The notes under the pieces were generated by a model, which searched no databases, was not told the DNA's origin, and was given only the letters and a program-made list of their open reading frames with translations. The position numbers and the translations under genes were made by a program. 14,055 nucleotides of DNA from the NCBI GenBank assembly GCA_031553755.1, contig JAVBKZ010000069.1, forward strand, positions 1 to 14,055. Reading direction: 5' to 3'. Source of the stretch: JAIRVZ01 sp031553755 (GTDB lineage Bacteria > Bacteroidota > Bacteroidia > Bacteroidales > Azobacteroidaceae). Below are positions 1 to 7,314 of this stretch, piece by piece. Each line of letters opens with the position of its first letter. Position 1 is the first letter of the stretch.

Positions 1-136
1 ACCTAATTTGTCATTGCGGGCTTGACCCGCAATCTATTGATAATCAGCAATTCATTAAGAGATCCTGAATCAAGTTCAGGATGACAGCATCAAGTGCGGG
101 ATGACAGAGCGATTAGGTAGTATAACGGATACTCAT
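1..136. repeat. MITE/REP-like repeat, copy 1 (left, possibly cut by window edge)
   Basis: The block runs from CCTAAT at 2-7 to ATTAGG at 112-117 and continues into ATAACGGATACTCAT at 122-136. It is an inverted relative of the block at 1897-2043. It contains perfect hairpins with 8-base arms around five-base loops: ATTGCGGG/CCCGCAAT (13-20 and 26-33) and ATCCTGAA/TTCAGGAT (62-69 and 75-82). A third, truncated unit lies near 88-102. All loops read CTTGA, or TCAAG on the other strand. No protein is encoded. The outer left end would lie before position 1, so the copy may be incomplete here. That it is a non-autonomous mobile element is inference. Confidence 0.75.
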
Positions 137-138
137 TA

Positions 139-184
139 AAAACAACAACCGCAGAAATAAAAATACTTCTGCGGTTGTTGTTTT
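139..184 (-). terminator. Terminator of the OmpA-family gene
   Basis: A 16-base perfect stem (about 141-156 with 167-182) encloses a ten-base AT-rich loop. The GC-rich core is CCGCAG/CTGCGG. It begins about 20 bases past the minus-strand stop codon at 201-203. Read on the minus strand, the stem ends in a run of T. The plus-strand side also ends in T, so it could work in both directions and insulate the gene from the flanking repeat. Confidence 0.85.
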
Positions 185-200
185 TTGTAAGTAAATTATT

Positions 201-1706
201 TTATTCTTCCGGAATATCAAAAGCGATTACGGCTCTGTTCAATTCATTAACATCGAAAGGTTGAACTGTATCGCCAAAATGTCCAAGTTTCAAACGGCTT
301 TTATCTACTCCATATTTAGAACCTAAGATACGGACAACTTCATTCACGCGGCGTTCGCTTAATTTCATATTATATGACGGATAAGCAGTTTTAACATCGG
401 CATAACCAGATACAGAAACCCTTACCTGAGGATATTTTGCCATAAAACGGGCAACTTCATCTAATTTATACATTTCAGAAGGCCTTACTTCATGTTTATC
501 AATCACAAAATGAACAACAACTCTTAAATGTTCTTTATCTATTTTTTGCTGAGGTTGTTTATTTTCAAGTAATTCTTCAATTTTTTTCAATCGTTCTTTT
601 AATTCGTCACAACAATTTTCACGTGTTTCATTTACTACGTTATTGATGATTGTCGTTTGTTGACTATTACATACCGGTTGATAAAAATGAGATTCTCCAA
701 ATCTGTAAGTAAAACCAGCAACAAGATTGGCTACCAAGTCCAATGTATTTCCATCCCCTACCCTGCGGTCGAAAACTTCAGGAAGTAACAATAATTGAGG
801 TTCAAGATCAAAAGACCAAGCATCATTCAAACGGAAATTAGCCTGTAAACCGAATTTTTCATAAATATTATCAAGACGAGGAACTTCTCCGTAGGCAAGT
901 GTTTGAACGTAACCCAACCCTCCATAACCAATTAAGTTAAAAAATCCTTTGGGATTATAGTAACCAAATAAGTTATTCAAATTAGCCATAAAATCAAATC
1001 CTACAGAAAAATATTTCATCGAATAATCGCGACCATGTCCTTTCGATGACATTCTTTCTCCTCTCAAATAAGTATTTTGAATAAATTCGCCAACATCTAT
1101 ACCTTGCTGCTTGTTAGTTCCACTTTCATTGCTAACCTTACCTATTGAAGCATCCAAATATGCATTCGTAGGCGGTCTTCCAATCGGATAATCTTTATAA
1201 TGATCGGCAGTTCCTGTCCACCAATCTCCATAACCATAAGCAGCTTTCGTTACATTTCCCAAAGCATCCTTCTCTTCTTCCCACCAAAGCGAAAATCCCT
1301 GCAACTGAGCGGCGGTAGCACTGACACGCAATCCCCAAGCCGGATTCAGCCATTTTCCAAAAGCAAGCGCGAAAGTAGGCCTTGCTACAACAGAATAATC
1401 AACATAACGGGTTTCTTCACTCATTAATACTCCAAAACCTGCTCCGGCAGAAACAAACCAATTGTCACCCAACCCATTTTTCAAATAAGTGGTTTTATAA
1501 TTTTTTTGATCGCTTTTCTTTAAAGAATCCCGCGTAAGACCGGATTCTTTTATCACTTTACTTGAAGTCTTTTCTGATGAAACCGGAGCCTGTTGTTGCT
1601 CATTGGGCGCAGATACGGTAATGTATCTGATTTCCTGAGCATTTATCAGTCCTATTGGCAATATCAGCAATAGAAATAAAACTATATTAACCGTTATCTT
1701 CTTCAT
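201..1706 (-). CDS. OmpA-family outer-membrane protein with C-terminal peptidoglycan-binding domain
   Basis: This 501-residue protein should anchor the outer membrane to peptidoglycan. A signal peptide (KK, then a hydrophobic core, ending near INAQ at residues 21-24) is followed by a Ser/Lys-rich stretch and, from about 80 to 340, alternating aromatic and polar segments typical of a beta-barrel. A short predicted coiled coil (about 366-388) joins it to an OmpA-like domain (about 394-500). That domain keeps the pattern GYAD...YN..LS..R, with D437 and R453 matching the peptidoglycan-contacting residues of the family. The only three cysteines (346, 365, 366) cluster in the linker. The gene stands alone, with its own terminator, between inverted repeats. 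Family assignment is firm; the exact orthologue is not identified. Confidence 0.9.
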   Translation of the reverse strand: MKKITVNIVLFLLLILPIGLINAQEIRYITVSAPNEQQQAPVSSEKTSSKVIKESGLTRDSLKKSDQKNYKTTYLKNGLGDNWFVSAGAGFGVLMSEETRYVDYSVVARPTFALAFGKWLNPAWGLRVSATAAQLQGFSLWWEEEKDALGNVTKAAYGYGDWWTGTADHYKDYPIGRPPTNAYLDASIGKVSNESGTNKQQGIDVGEFIQNTYLRGERMSSKGHGRDYSMKYFSVGFDFMANLNNLFGYYNPKGFFNLIGYGGLGYVQTLAYGEVPRLDNIYEKFGLQANFRLNDAWSFDLEPQLLLLPEVFDRRVGDGNTLDLVANLVAGFTYRFGESHFYQPVCNSQQTTIINNVVNETRENCCDELKERLKKIEELLENKQPQQKIDKEHLRVVVHFVIDKHEVRPSEMYKLDEVARFMAKYPQVRVSVSGYADVKTAYPSYNMKLSERRVNEVVRILGSKYGVDKSRLKLGHFGDTVQPFDVNELNRAVIAFDIPEE

Positions 1707-1751
1707 AATTCAACAAATTTGTAGTTAGTGTATCTTAAAAACATTATAGAA

Positions 1752-1790
1752 TTTCGGTGCGAATATAGTTATTAATAAGAAAATAAAAAA
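1752..1790 (-). promoter_or_regulatory. Possible promoter of the OmpA-family gene
   Basis: On the minus strand TATATTCG (plus-strand 1760-1767) resembles the Bacteroidota -7 element TAnnTTTG with one mismatch. It would give a leader of about 45-50 bases. The expected -33 TTG is replaced by a T-rich stretch near 1787-1790, so the call is weak. The rest of the 490-bp gap between this gene and coaBC is AT-rich sequence plus repeat copy 2. Confidence 0.3.
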
Positions 1791-1896
1791 ATTAACCTTT
1801 ATAATGTTTTTATTTTTTTAACGCTTTGAATAATAGCATTTTTACCAATATAATTTTCAGTGAGCAAAAAACATTACATATTTACAAAATATAATT

Positions 1897-2043
1897 ATCC
1901 GTTATACTGCCTAATCGCTCTGTCATCCCGCACTTGATGCGGGATCTTTTATCGATCATTGCTGATTATCAATAGATTGCTGGTCAAGCCCGCAATGACA
2001 AATTAGGCTTTCAATTTATTTCGGTAAAATAACGGATACTCAT
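1897..2043. repeat. MITE/REP-like repeat, copy 2 (inverted relative to copy 1)
   Basis: Nested inverted ends are visible: ATCCGTTAT at 1897-1905 with ATAACGGAT at 2029-2037, and inside them CCTAAT at 1910-1915 with ATTAGG at 2002-2007. Between them are a perfect hairpin ATCCCGCA/TGCGGGAT (1925-1932 and 1938-1945) and an imperfect one near 1976-1996. The inner 98 bases match the reverse complement of 2-117 closely; copy 1 carries an extra partial hairpin unit. The block ends in ATAACGGATACTCAT, a 15-base direct repeat of 122-136. No coding capacity is seen. Confidence 0.8.
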
Positions 2044-2095
2044 ATTACAAAAAAACAGAATAATTTTATAAAAATATACAAACAAGAGAGTTAAT

Positions 2096-2127
2096 TTTGT
2101 TCTGATTGTAAAAAATACCTAACTTGC
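2096..2127 (+). promoter_or_regulatory. Possible promoter for the coaBC gene cluster
   Basis: TTTG at 2096-2099 is followed after 20 bases by TAACTTGC at 2120-2127, a partial match to the Bacteroidota -33/-7 pattern. An alternative -7, TAATTTTG at 2092-2099, matches TAnnTTTG exactly but lacks an upstream TTG. Either would give an AT-rich leader of about 60-90 bases before the coaBC start. Confidence 0.35.
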
Positions 2128-2196
2128 ACCGGATTTATTCCAAAAATATATATTTTATATTTTTTATAATATTTTTAACTTTTCAATATCCTTTCA

Positions 2197-3402
2197 ATGT
2201 TAAAAAATAAACATATAATTGTAGGAATTACCGGAAGTATCGCCGCATATAAAGCCGCGTATTTAATCAGAATTTTAATCAAAAAAGGAGCTAAAGTACA
2301 AGTTGTAATAACTCCATCCGGAAAGGAATTTATCACTCCGGTCACATTATCCGCTTTAACCGGAAAACCAGTTGTCAGCGAATTTTTTACCGCGAATGAT
2401 GGGACTTGGCACAGTCACGTTGATATAGGACTTTGGACCGATTTAATGATTATAGCTCCCGCGACAGCCTCCACTATAGGTAAAATGGCCAACGGAATTG
2501 CCGACAATATGTTGATAACAACATATCTTTCAATGAAAGCGCCTGTATTTGTAGCTCCGGCGATGGATTTGGATATGTATGCCCATCCTTCAACTCAACG
2601 CAATCTAGAACTTCTCAAATCTTATGGAAACTATATTATAGAACCGGGTTCCGGATTTTTAGCCAGTCAATTAGAAGGCAAAGGACGGATGGAAGAACCA
2701 GATAAAATCGCGGAAACTATAGAACTATATTTTTCGAGGGAAGACGATTTATTACAAAAAAAAATATTGATAACTGCGGGACCCACGTATGAAAAATTAG
2801 ATCCGGTACGTTATATAGGTAATTATTCTTCCGGAAAAATGGGTTTTGCCCTTGCGGAAGCTTGTGCTGAAAGAGGAGCGGAAGTTTTTCTGGTATCAGG
2901 GCCTGTGCGATTAAAAGCCCAACATCCAAATATACAACAGATTAACGTTGAATCGGCAGACGAAATGTATAATCAAGTTAGAAATATTTTCCCGGAAACG
3001 GATGCTGCTATACTTTGCGCGGCAGTTGCCGATTACAAACCGGAAGTTTATGCTGATAAAAAAATAAAAAGAAAGGATGATGATAAATGGACTATCAAAC
3101 TTATTCCAAATAAGGATATAGCAGCCTCATTGGGAAAATTAAAAACAGAAAAACAAGTTTTAATCGGATTTGCTCTCGAAACCCACAACGAAGAATCGAA
3201 TGCCAAGTTAAAATTACAAAAGAAAAATTTGGATTTTATTGTATTGAATTCGCTTCAGGAAAAAGGTGCCGGATTTCAAACTGATACCAATAAAATATCT
3301 ATCATCGACAAAAAAGGGAAAAGAACTGATTTTCCATTAAAAAGTAAAAAAGAAGTGGCTAATGACATTATCGACGAATTAATTCTAATTATAAACACTT
3401 AA
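2197..3402 (+). CDS. coaBC: Bifunctional phosphopantothenoylcysteine decarboxylase/phosphopantothenate-cysteine ligase
   Basis: This cytoplasmic flavoprotein carries out two consecutive steps of coenzyme A synthesis: ligation of cysteine to phosphopantothenate, then decarboxylation to phosphopantetheine. The 401 residues match the usual two-domain length. The N-terminal CoaC part (1-180) has the GSIAAYK flavin-site motif at 13-19 and the catalytic histidine H74 in HVDIG. The CoaB part (about 186-401) has AGPTYE..DPVRYIGN.SSGKMG (194-215) and AAVADYKP (275-282). Where E. coli Dfp has N125 and C158, this protein reads D123 (PAMDLDM) and S157 (LASQ). I recall similar changes in other Bacteroidota but cannot verify this here. 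It leads a plus-strand cluster, with the next gene starting 8 bases after its stop. Confidence 0.95.
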   Translation: MLKNKHIIVGITGSIAAYKAAYLIRILIKKGAKVQVVITPSGKEFITPVTLSALTGKPVVSEFFTANDGTWHSHVDIGLWTDLMIIAPATASTIGKMANGIADNMLITTYLSMKAPVFVAPAMDLDMYAHPSTQRNLELLKSYGNYIIEPGSGFLASQLEGKGRMEEPDKIAETIELYFSREDDLLQKKILITAGPTYEKLDPVRYIGNYSSGKMGFALAEACAERGAEVFLVSGPVRLKAQHPNIQQINVESADEMYNQVRNIFPETDAAILCAAVADYKPEVYADKKIKRKDDDKWTIKLIPNKDIAASLGKLKTEKQVLIGFALETHNEESNAKLKLQKKNLDFIVLNSLQEKGAGFQTDTNKISIIDKKGKRTDFPLKSKKEVANDIIDELILIINT

Positions 3403-3410
3403 ATTATGAA

Positions 3411-4310
3411 ATGAAACAAGTTTTTTTTATCACATTTTTGTTGTTCTTTTATGTAAGTTCTTTACTATCACAGGAACTTAACGCGAAAGTAACCGTCAAC
3501 AGTAGCCGGATACAAGGAACCGACAAGGCCGTTTTCACATCATTAGAAACAGCTTTGAACGAATTTCTCAATACAAAAAAATGGAGCGCGGCTACATTTT
3601 CACAAACAGAAAAAATAGAATGTAGCTTTTCAATCGTAATCCTCACTAATCCAAATGATAATTTTTATCAGGCAGAATTATCAGTCAGCGCCAAACGTCC
3701 GGTCTATAATTCTACTTATACCACAAGTTTAATTAATTTCAGAGACACCGAATTTGAATTTGATTATCTCGAAAATACACCGATAGAATACGTTGAAAAC
3801 TCTTTGAATAACAACATTATAGCTACAATTGCCTTTTATTCGTACCTGATACTTGGATTGGATTTTGACAGTTATTCTCCAATGGGAGGCTCTTATTTTT
3901 TCCGACAAGCTCTCAATATAGCGAATATGGCTCAAAGTTATTCGTCATGGACAGGATGGACTCCTTTTTCGAAAGCCAATAATCGGCATGCCATTATTAC
4001 CGCGTTTACAGACGAATCTTTAAATGCTTATCATAATTTATGGTATACATACCATCGTAAAGGTCTGGATGAAATGGCCGCGAATCCCGACAGAGGTCGT
4101 ACAAATATCATCAGCGCGTTACCCGCTTTGAAACAAATCAAAGAAGTGCGTTCTTCTTCGGTTATGGTACAAATGTTTGCCGATTCTAAATTAGATGAAA
4201 TTGTTTTAATCTGTTCAAAAGCAACTTCAGAAGAAAAAAAAGAGATTTATGACTTATTGTATAATGTATATCCAACGATGTCTGACAGGCTGGAACCTTT
4301 GAAAAAATAG
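3411..4310 (+). CDS. DUF4835 family secreted protein (PorD-like, type IX secretion associated)
   Basis: The 299-residue product starts with a clear signal peptide (hydrophobic residues about 4-19, ending near LLSQ), so it is exported to the periplasm. The mature part looks like the DUF4835 family, conserved in Bacteroidota and often annotated PorD, a type IX secretion-associated protein. Matching features are the early VTVN.S.IQGTDK segment, the central NIIATIAFYSYLILGLDFDS stretch (about 133-152), a GG..YF..A..I...AQ segment, and the C-terminal YPTMSDRLEPLKK. No catalytic motif is seen. It lies between coaBC and recN, an arrangement I recall from other Bacteroidota, and recN starts 2 bases after its stop. 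Family membership is fairly sure; the exact role in secretion is not defined by sequence. Confidence 0.8.
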   Translation: MKQVFFITFLLFFYVSSLLSQELNAKVTVNSSRIQGTDKAVFTSLETALNEFLNTKKWSAATFSQTEKIECSFSIVILTNPNDNFYQAELSVSAKRPVYNSTYTTSLINFRDTEFEFDYLENTPIEYVENSLNNNIIATIAFYSYLILGLDFDSYSPMGGSYFFRQALNIANMAQSYSSWTGWTPFSKANNRHAIITAFTDESLNAYHNLWYTYHRKGLDEMAANPDRGRTNIISALPALKQIKEVRSSSVMVQMFADSKLDEIVLICSKATSEEKKEIYDLLYNVYPTMSDRLEPLKK

Positions 4311-4311
4311 T

Positions 4312-5976
4312 ATGCTGAGTTCTTTATCTATAAAAAATTACGCTTTAATTTCTCACTTAGAAGTCGATTTTTCGAAAGGATTTTCCGTTTTAACCGGAGA
4401 AACCGGCGCCGGGAAATCAATCATTTTAGGAGCTTTATCCCTGATTTTAGGTCAAAGAGCAGATGCCAAATCAATCCGTGAAGGAGAAAATAAATGTCAG
4501 ATAGAAGGTATCTTTGACATTTCAGCTTACAACCTGAAAGCTTTTTTCGATGAAAATGATTTGGAATACGATCCTGGAAATTGTATTTTGAGGCGGGAAA
4601 TTTCTGTTTCCGGAAAATCGCGCGCTTTTATCAATGACACTCCTGTCGGATTAAACGAATTAAAAACTCTTGGTTCTCAACTAATTGACATACATTCACA
4701 ACATCAAAATCTGTTACTGAGCGATGGATATTTTCAAATACAAGTCTTAGACGCTTTATCCGATAATCAATCTATCAGGAAAGAATATAGAGAAGAATTT
4801 GTCAGGTATGAATCATTAAAAAAACAATTACAATCAATCAAAAGTAAAGCATCGGATAAAGCTACGGAACAAGACTATTTGCAATTTCAATACAATCAAC
4901 TGATTGAAGCTAATTTAAAAGAAAACGAACAAGCTGAGTTGGAATCAGAATCAGAAATATTATCTCATTTAGAAGAAATTAAAGGAGGATTATTTAAAAT
5001 AGAATCATTATTGAATGGTGAAGAAAATAATATTTTATCTACCTTGAAAGAAATATTAAACACGGTATCGACTTTAAATAAAATATATCCTGATTCTAAA
5101 GAAATAGCAGATAGATTAGAATCTTTATTTATAGAATTAAAAGATATATCAACAGAAATATCTTCTAAACAAGAAAGATTGGAATTAGACCCTGAACGAT
5201 TACAATATGTCAACGAAAGATTAGATTTATTATACAATTTACAACAAAAACATAAAGTTAATTCGTGTGAAGCGCTAATTGAATTGAGGAATAGTCTCGA
5301 AAAAAAGCTCAATGAAATACATAATTACGATGAACAAATTGTCGAATTAGAATCGTTGTTACAATCTTCTTTTGAAAAGATAACGGGATTGGGAAGAAAT
5401 CTCAGTTCTTCAAGGAAAAAGGCAAGCCTGATTTTTGAAAAAAAATTAGTTGAAACGGTAGCCCCATTAGGTATACCAAACATGAAATTTTCATGTGAAA
5501 TAACTGAAAAATCGAATCCTGATATTACAGGAATTGATAACATTCAATTTCTTTTTTCCGCAAATAAAAACGCGACATTAAAACCGGTTTCAGAAACGGC
5601 TTCGGGAGGTGAAATATCTCGTTTAATGTTGGGTATAAAATCACTGATCGCAGGAGCGATGGCACTCCCTACAATTATTTTCGATGAAATTGATACCGGA
5701 GTTTCAGGTGAAATCGCGGATAAAATGGGTGAAATCATGTATCAGTTAGGTACAAAAATGCAGGTAATAACTATCACTCATTTACCTCAGATAGCAGCCA
5801 AAGGAACTATTCATTATTATGTGTATAAAGAAGATATAGAAAATATCACAGAAACAAATATTAAAATATTGAATCATGAAGAGCGAATCAGGGAAATAGC
5901 CCAAATGTTAAGCGGTTCCGAATTGACACAAGCCGCTATGGAGCACGCTAAGAACCTGATAAAAGATAAAAAATAA
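4312..5976 (+). CDS. recN: DNA repair protein RecN
   Basis: RecN is an SMC-like ATPase that acts at double-strand breaks in recombinational repair. The 554-residue protein has the expected full length and layout. Walker A is GETGAGKS (29-36) in the N-terminal half-domain. A long charged, coiled-coil-rich middle runs from about 155 to 370. The C-terminal half has the ABC signature SGGE (431-434), Walker B IIFDEIDTG (455-463) and the H-loop ITHLPQ with H490. Only one base separates the upstream stop from this start, which implies co-transcription and probably coupled translation. The next gene follows after a short A-rich repeat. Confidence 0.96.
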   Translation: MLSSLSIKNYALISHLEVDFSKGFSVLTGETGAGKSIILGALSLILGQRADAKSIREGENKCQIEGIFDISAYNLKAFFDENDLEYDPGNCILRREISVSGKSRAFINDTPVGLNELKTLGSQLIDIHSQHQNLLLSDGYFQIQVLDALSDNQSIRKEYREEFVRYESLKKQLQSIKSKASDKATEQDYLQFQYNQLIEANLKENEQAELESESEILSHLEEIKGGLFKIESLLNGEENNILSTLKEILNTVSTLNKIYPDSKEIADRLESLFIELKDISTEISSKQERLELDPERLQYVNERLDLLYNLQQKHKVNSCEALIELRNSLEKKLNEIHNYDEQIVELESLLQSSFEKITGLGRNLSSSRKKASLIFEKKLVETVAPLGIPNMKFSCEITEKSNPDITGIDNIQFLFSANKNATLKPVSETASGGEISRLMLGIKSLIAGAMALPTIIFDEIDTGVSGEIADKMGEIMYQLGTKMQVITITHLPQIAAKGTIHYYVYKEDIENITETNIKILNHEERIREIAQMLSGSELTQAAMEHAKNLIKDKK

Positions 5977-5981
5977 AAGAT

Positions 5982-6010
5982 AAAAAGTAAAAAGTAAAAA
6001 GTTGTCAACT
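5982..6010. repeat. Tandem AAAAAGT heptamers and small palindrome in the recN-rlmB gap
   Basis: Three perfect tandem copies of AAAAAGT fill 5982-6002, followed by the palindrome AGTTGTCAACT at 6000-6010. The block begins 5 bases after the recN stop and ends 15 bases before the preferred rlmB start. The sequence also allows a false TTG start at 6002 in frame with rlmB. Confidence 0.7.
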
Positions 6011-6025
6011 ATCAACTTAATAATT

Positions 6026-6763
6026 ATGTTAAAAGAAAACGAAATGATATTCGGCACACGTGCCGTTATTGAAGCTATACAAGCGGGAAAAGAAGTAGAT
6101 AAAATTTTGATGAAAAGGGATTTGCAAGGTGACTTATCTCGTGAATTGTTTGGCATTATCAAAGATACTAATATTCCGTTACAACGTGTTCCACAAGAAA
6201 AATTAGACCGGTTGACCCGGAAAAATCATCAGGGAGTAATTGCTTTTATTTCAGCGGTGACTTATGAAAAATTGGAAGATATTGTACCATTTTTATATGA
6301 ACAAGGGAAATCACCTTTCATTATTTTATTGGACGGAGTGACCGATGTCCGTAACTTCGGAGCCATCGCCCGCACTTGCGAGTGTGCCGGAGCCGATGCG
6401 ATCGTGATTCCTGCTCGCAATAGTGTTTCGGTCAATGCCGATGCTGTAAAAACATCAGCAGGAGCATTACATACCTTGCCGGTTTGTAAAGAATCCAGCA
6501 TCAATGAAGCTATCAAATTCTTGAAAAATTCGGGATATAAAGTTGTAGCCGCGACAGAAAAGGCAAACAACGATTACACAAAAATTGATTATACGGTACC
6601 TGTAGCCATTGTTATGGGTGGAGAAGACATGGGAGTTTCTATGGACAATTTGCGCATTTGCGACGAAATGGTGAGTATTCCGATTTTAGGAAATATCGCT
6701 TCATTGAATGTTTCGGCTGCAGCCGCGGTTTTGATGTATGAAGTTGTGAGGCAAAGAAAGTGA
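6026..6763 (+). CDS. rlmB: SpoU-family 23S rRNA (guanosine-2'-O-)-methyltransferase RlmB
   Basis: This SAM-dependent enzyme of the SPOUT superfamily methylates ribose 2'-O in RNA; RlmB modifies a guanosine in domain V of 23S rRNA. From the ATG at 6026 it is 245 residues. An N-terminal substrate-binding domain opens with MIFGTRAVIEAI (residue 7 on). The knotted catalytic domain then shows motif 1 NFGAIAR (110-116), motif 2 MGGEDMG (197-203) and motif 3 SLNVSAAAA (226-234). A longer reading from TTG at 6002 would be translated from the repeat and is not preferred. The specific RlmB assignment rests on the N-terminal domain; another SpoU RNA target remains possible. ridA follows after 21 bases. 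Confidence 0.88.
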   Translation: MLKENEMIFGTRAVIEAIQAGKEVDKILMKRDLQGDLSRELFGIIKDTNIPLQRVPQEKLDRLTRKNHQGVIAFISAVTYEKLEDIVPFLYEQGKSPFIILLDGVTDVRNFGAIARTCECAGADAIVIPARNSVSVNADAVKTSAGALHTLPVCKESSINEAIKFLKNSGYKVVAATEKANNDYTKIDYTVPVAIVMGGEDMGVSMDNLRICDEMVSIPILGNIASLNVSAAAAVLMYEVVRQRK

Positions 6764-6784
6764 TTTAAAAATATAAATAAAACA

Positions 6785-7162
6785 ATGAAACAAGTAATTT
6801 CAACAAACAATGCGCCTGCTGCCATTGGGCCATACAGTCAGGCAATTAAAATAGGTAATTTTCTGTTTGCATCCGGACAATTGGGAATCGACCCGGCAAC
6901 CGGAGATTTCGTTCCGGGAGGAGTAAAAGAACAAACAGAACAGATTTTCAAAAACATCAAAGCCGTTTTGAACGAAGCAGGAGCCTCTCTTGAAAATGTG
7001 GTAAAAACTACAGTTTTTCTTGCTGATATGTCAGACTTTGCTGCAATGAACGAAATCTACGGAACAGCATTTTCTGCTCCCTACCCTGCCCGTTCGGCTG
7101 TCGCTGTCAAGACTTTACCAAAAAACGGATTGGTTGAAATCGAAGTGATTGCACAAGTATAA
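6785..7162 (+). CDS. ridA: RidA family enamine/imine deaminase
   Basis: RidA hydrolyses reactive 2-aminoacrylate and related enamines or imines released by PLP enzymes, which protects cytosolic enzymes from damage. The 125-residue protein has the family's normal length and trimer-forming YjgF fold signature. IGPYSQA occurs at 14-20 (Y17), the substrate-binding arginine R103 lies in YPARSAVAV, and E118 in LVEIEVIA stands 15 residues after it, as in E. coli family members. It lies 21 bases after rlmB on the same strand and is followed by a repeat-containing gap, so it may end the first transcription unit. Confidence 0.95.
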   Translation: MKQVISTNNAPAAIGPYSQAIKIGNFLFASGQLGIDPATGDFVPGGVKEQTEQIFKNIKAVLNEAGASLENVVKTTVFLADMSDFAAMNEIYGTAFSAPYPARSAVAVKTLPKNGLVEIEVIAQV

Positions 7163-7170
7163 TACCTTTC

Positions 7171-7294
7171 AACCACATAAGACACATAGTTTTTAAGTTG
7201 AGAGTAAAAAATATTAATCATCTGTCCATGGACTTTTGACTGGAGACTATCGACAAAATAAAAATTCTATGTATCTTATGTGCCTATGTGGTTA
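7171..7294. repeat. Intergenic inverted repeat between ridA and uvrD
   Basis: The left arm AACCACATAAGACACATAG (7171-7189) faces a right arm (7266-7292) whose reverse complement is the same sequence with an extra eight-base unit, AGGCACAT, and one base change. The arms are built from repeats of the type xxCACATA. The inner 75 bases are AT-rich with a TGGACTTTTGACTGGAGAC-like segment and encode nothing visible. The right arm overlaps a possible GTG start for uvrD at 7288. Confidence 0.7.
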
Positions 7295-7314
7295 ATGCAG
7301 TTCAAATTACATTT

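Noticed and set aside
1200..1427. Plus-strand open frame of 75 codons opposite the OmpA-family gene
   Set aside because: It lies wholly antisense to a well-supported gene and its translation has no recognisable domain or start signal.
4965..5312. Minus-strand open frame of 115 codons within recN
   Set aside because: It is antisense to the coiled-coil region of recN and Ser/Asn/Leu-rich, as expected from the complement of AT-rich coding sequence.
6002..6025. TTG start extending rlmB by eight residues
   Set aside because: It falls in a low-complexity repeat, while the ATG at 6026 gives a typical start and length.
7288..7314. GTG start extending uvrD by nine residues
   Set aside because: The extension would be translated from the arm of an intergenic inverted repeat, and the ATG at 7315 gives the normal family N-terminus.
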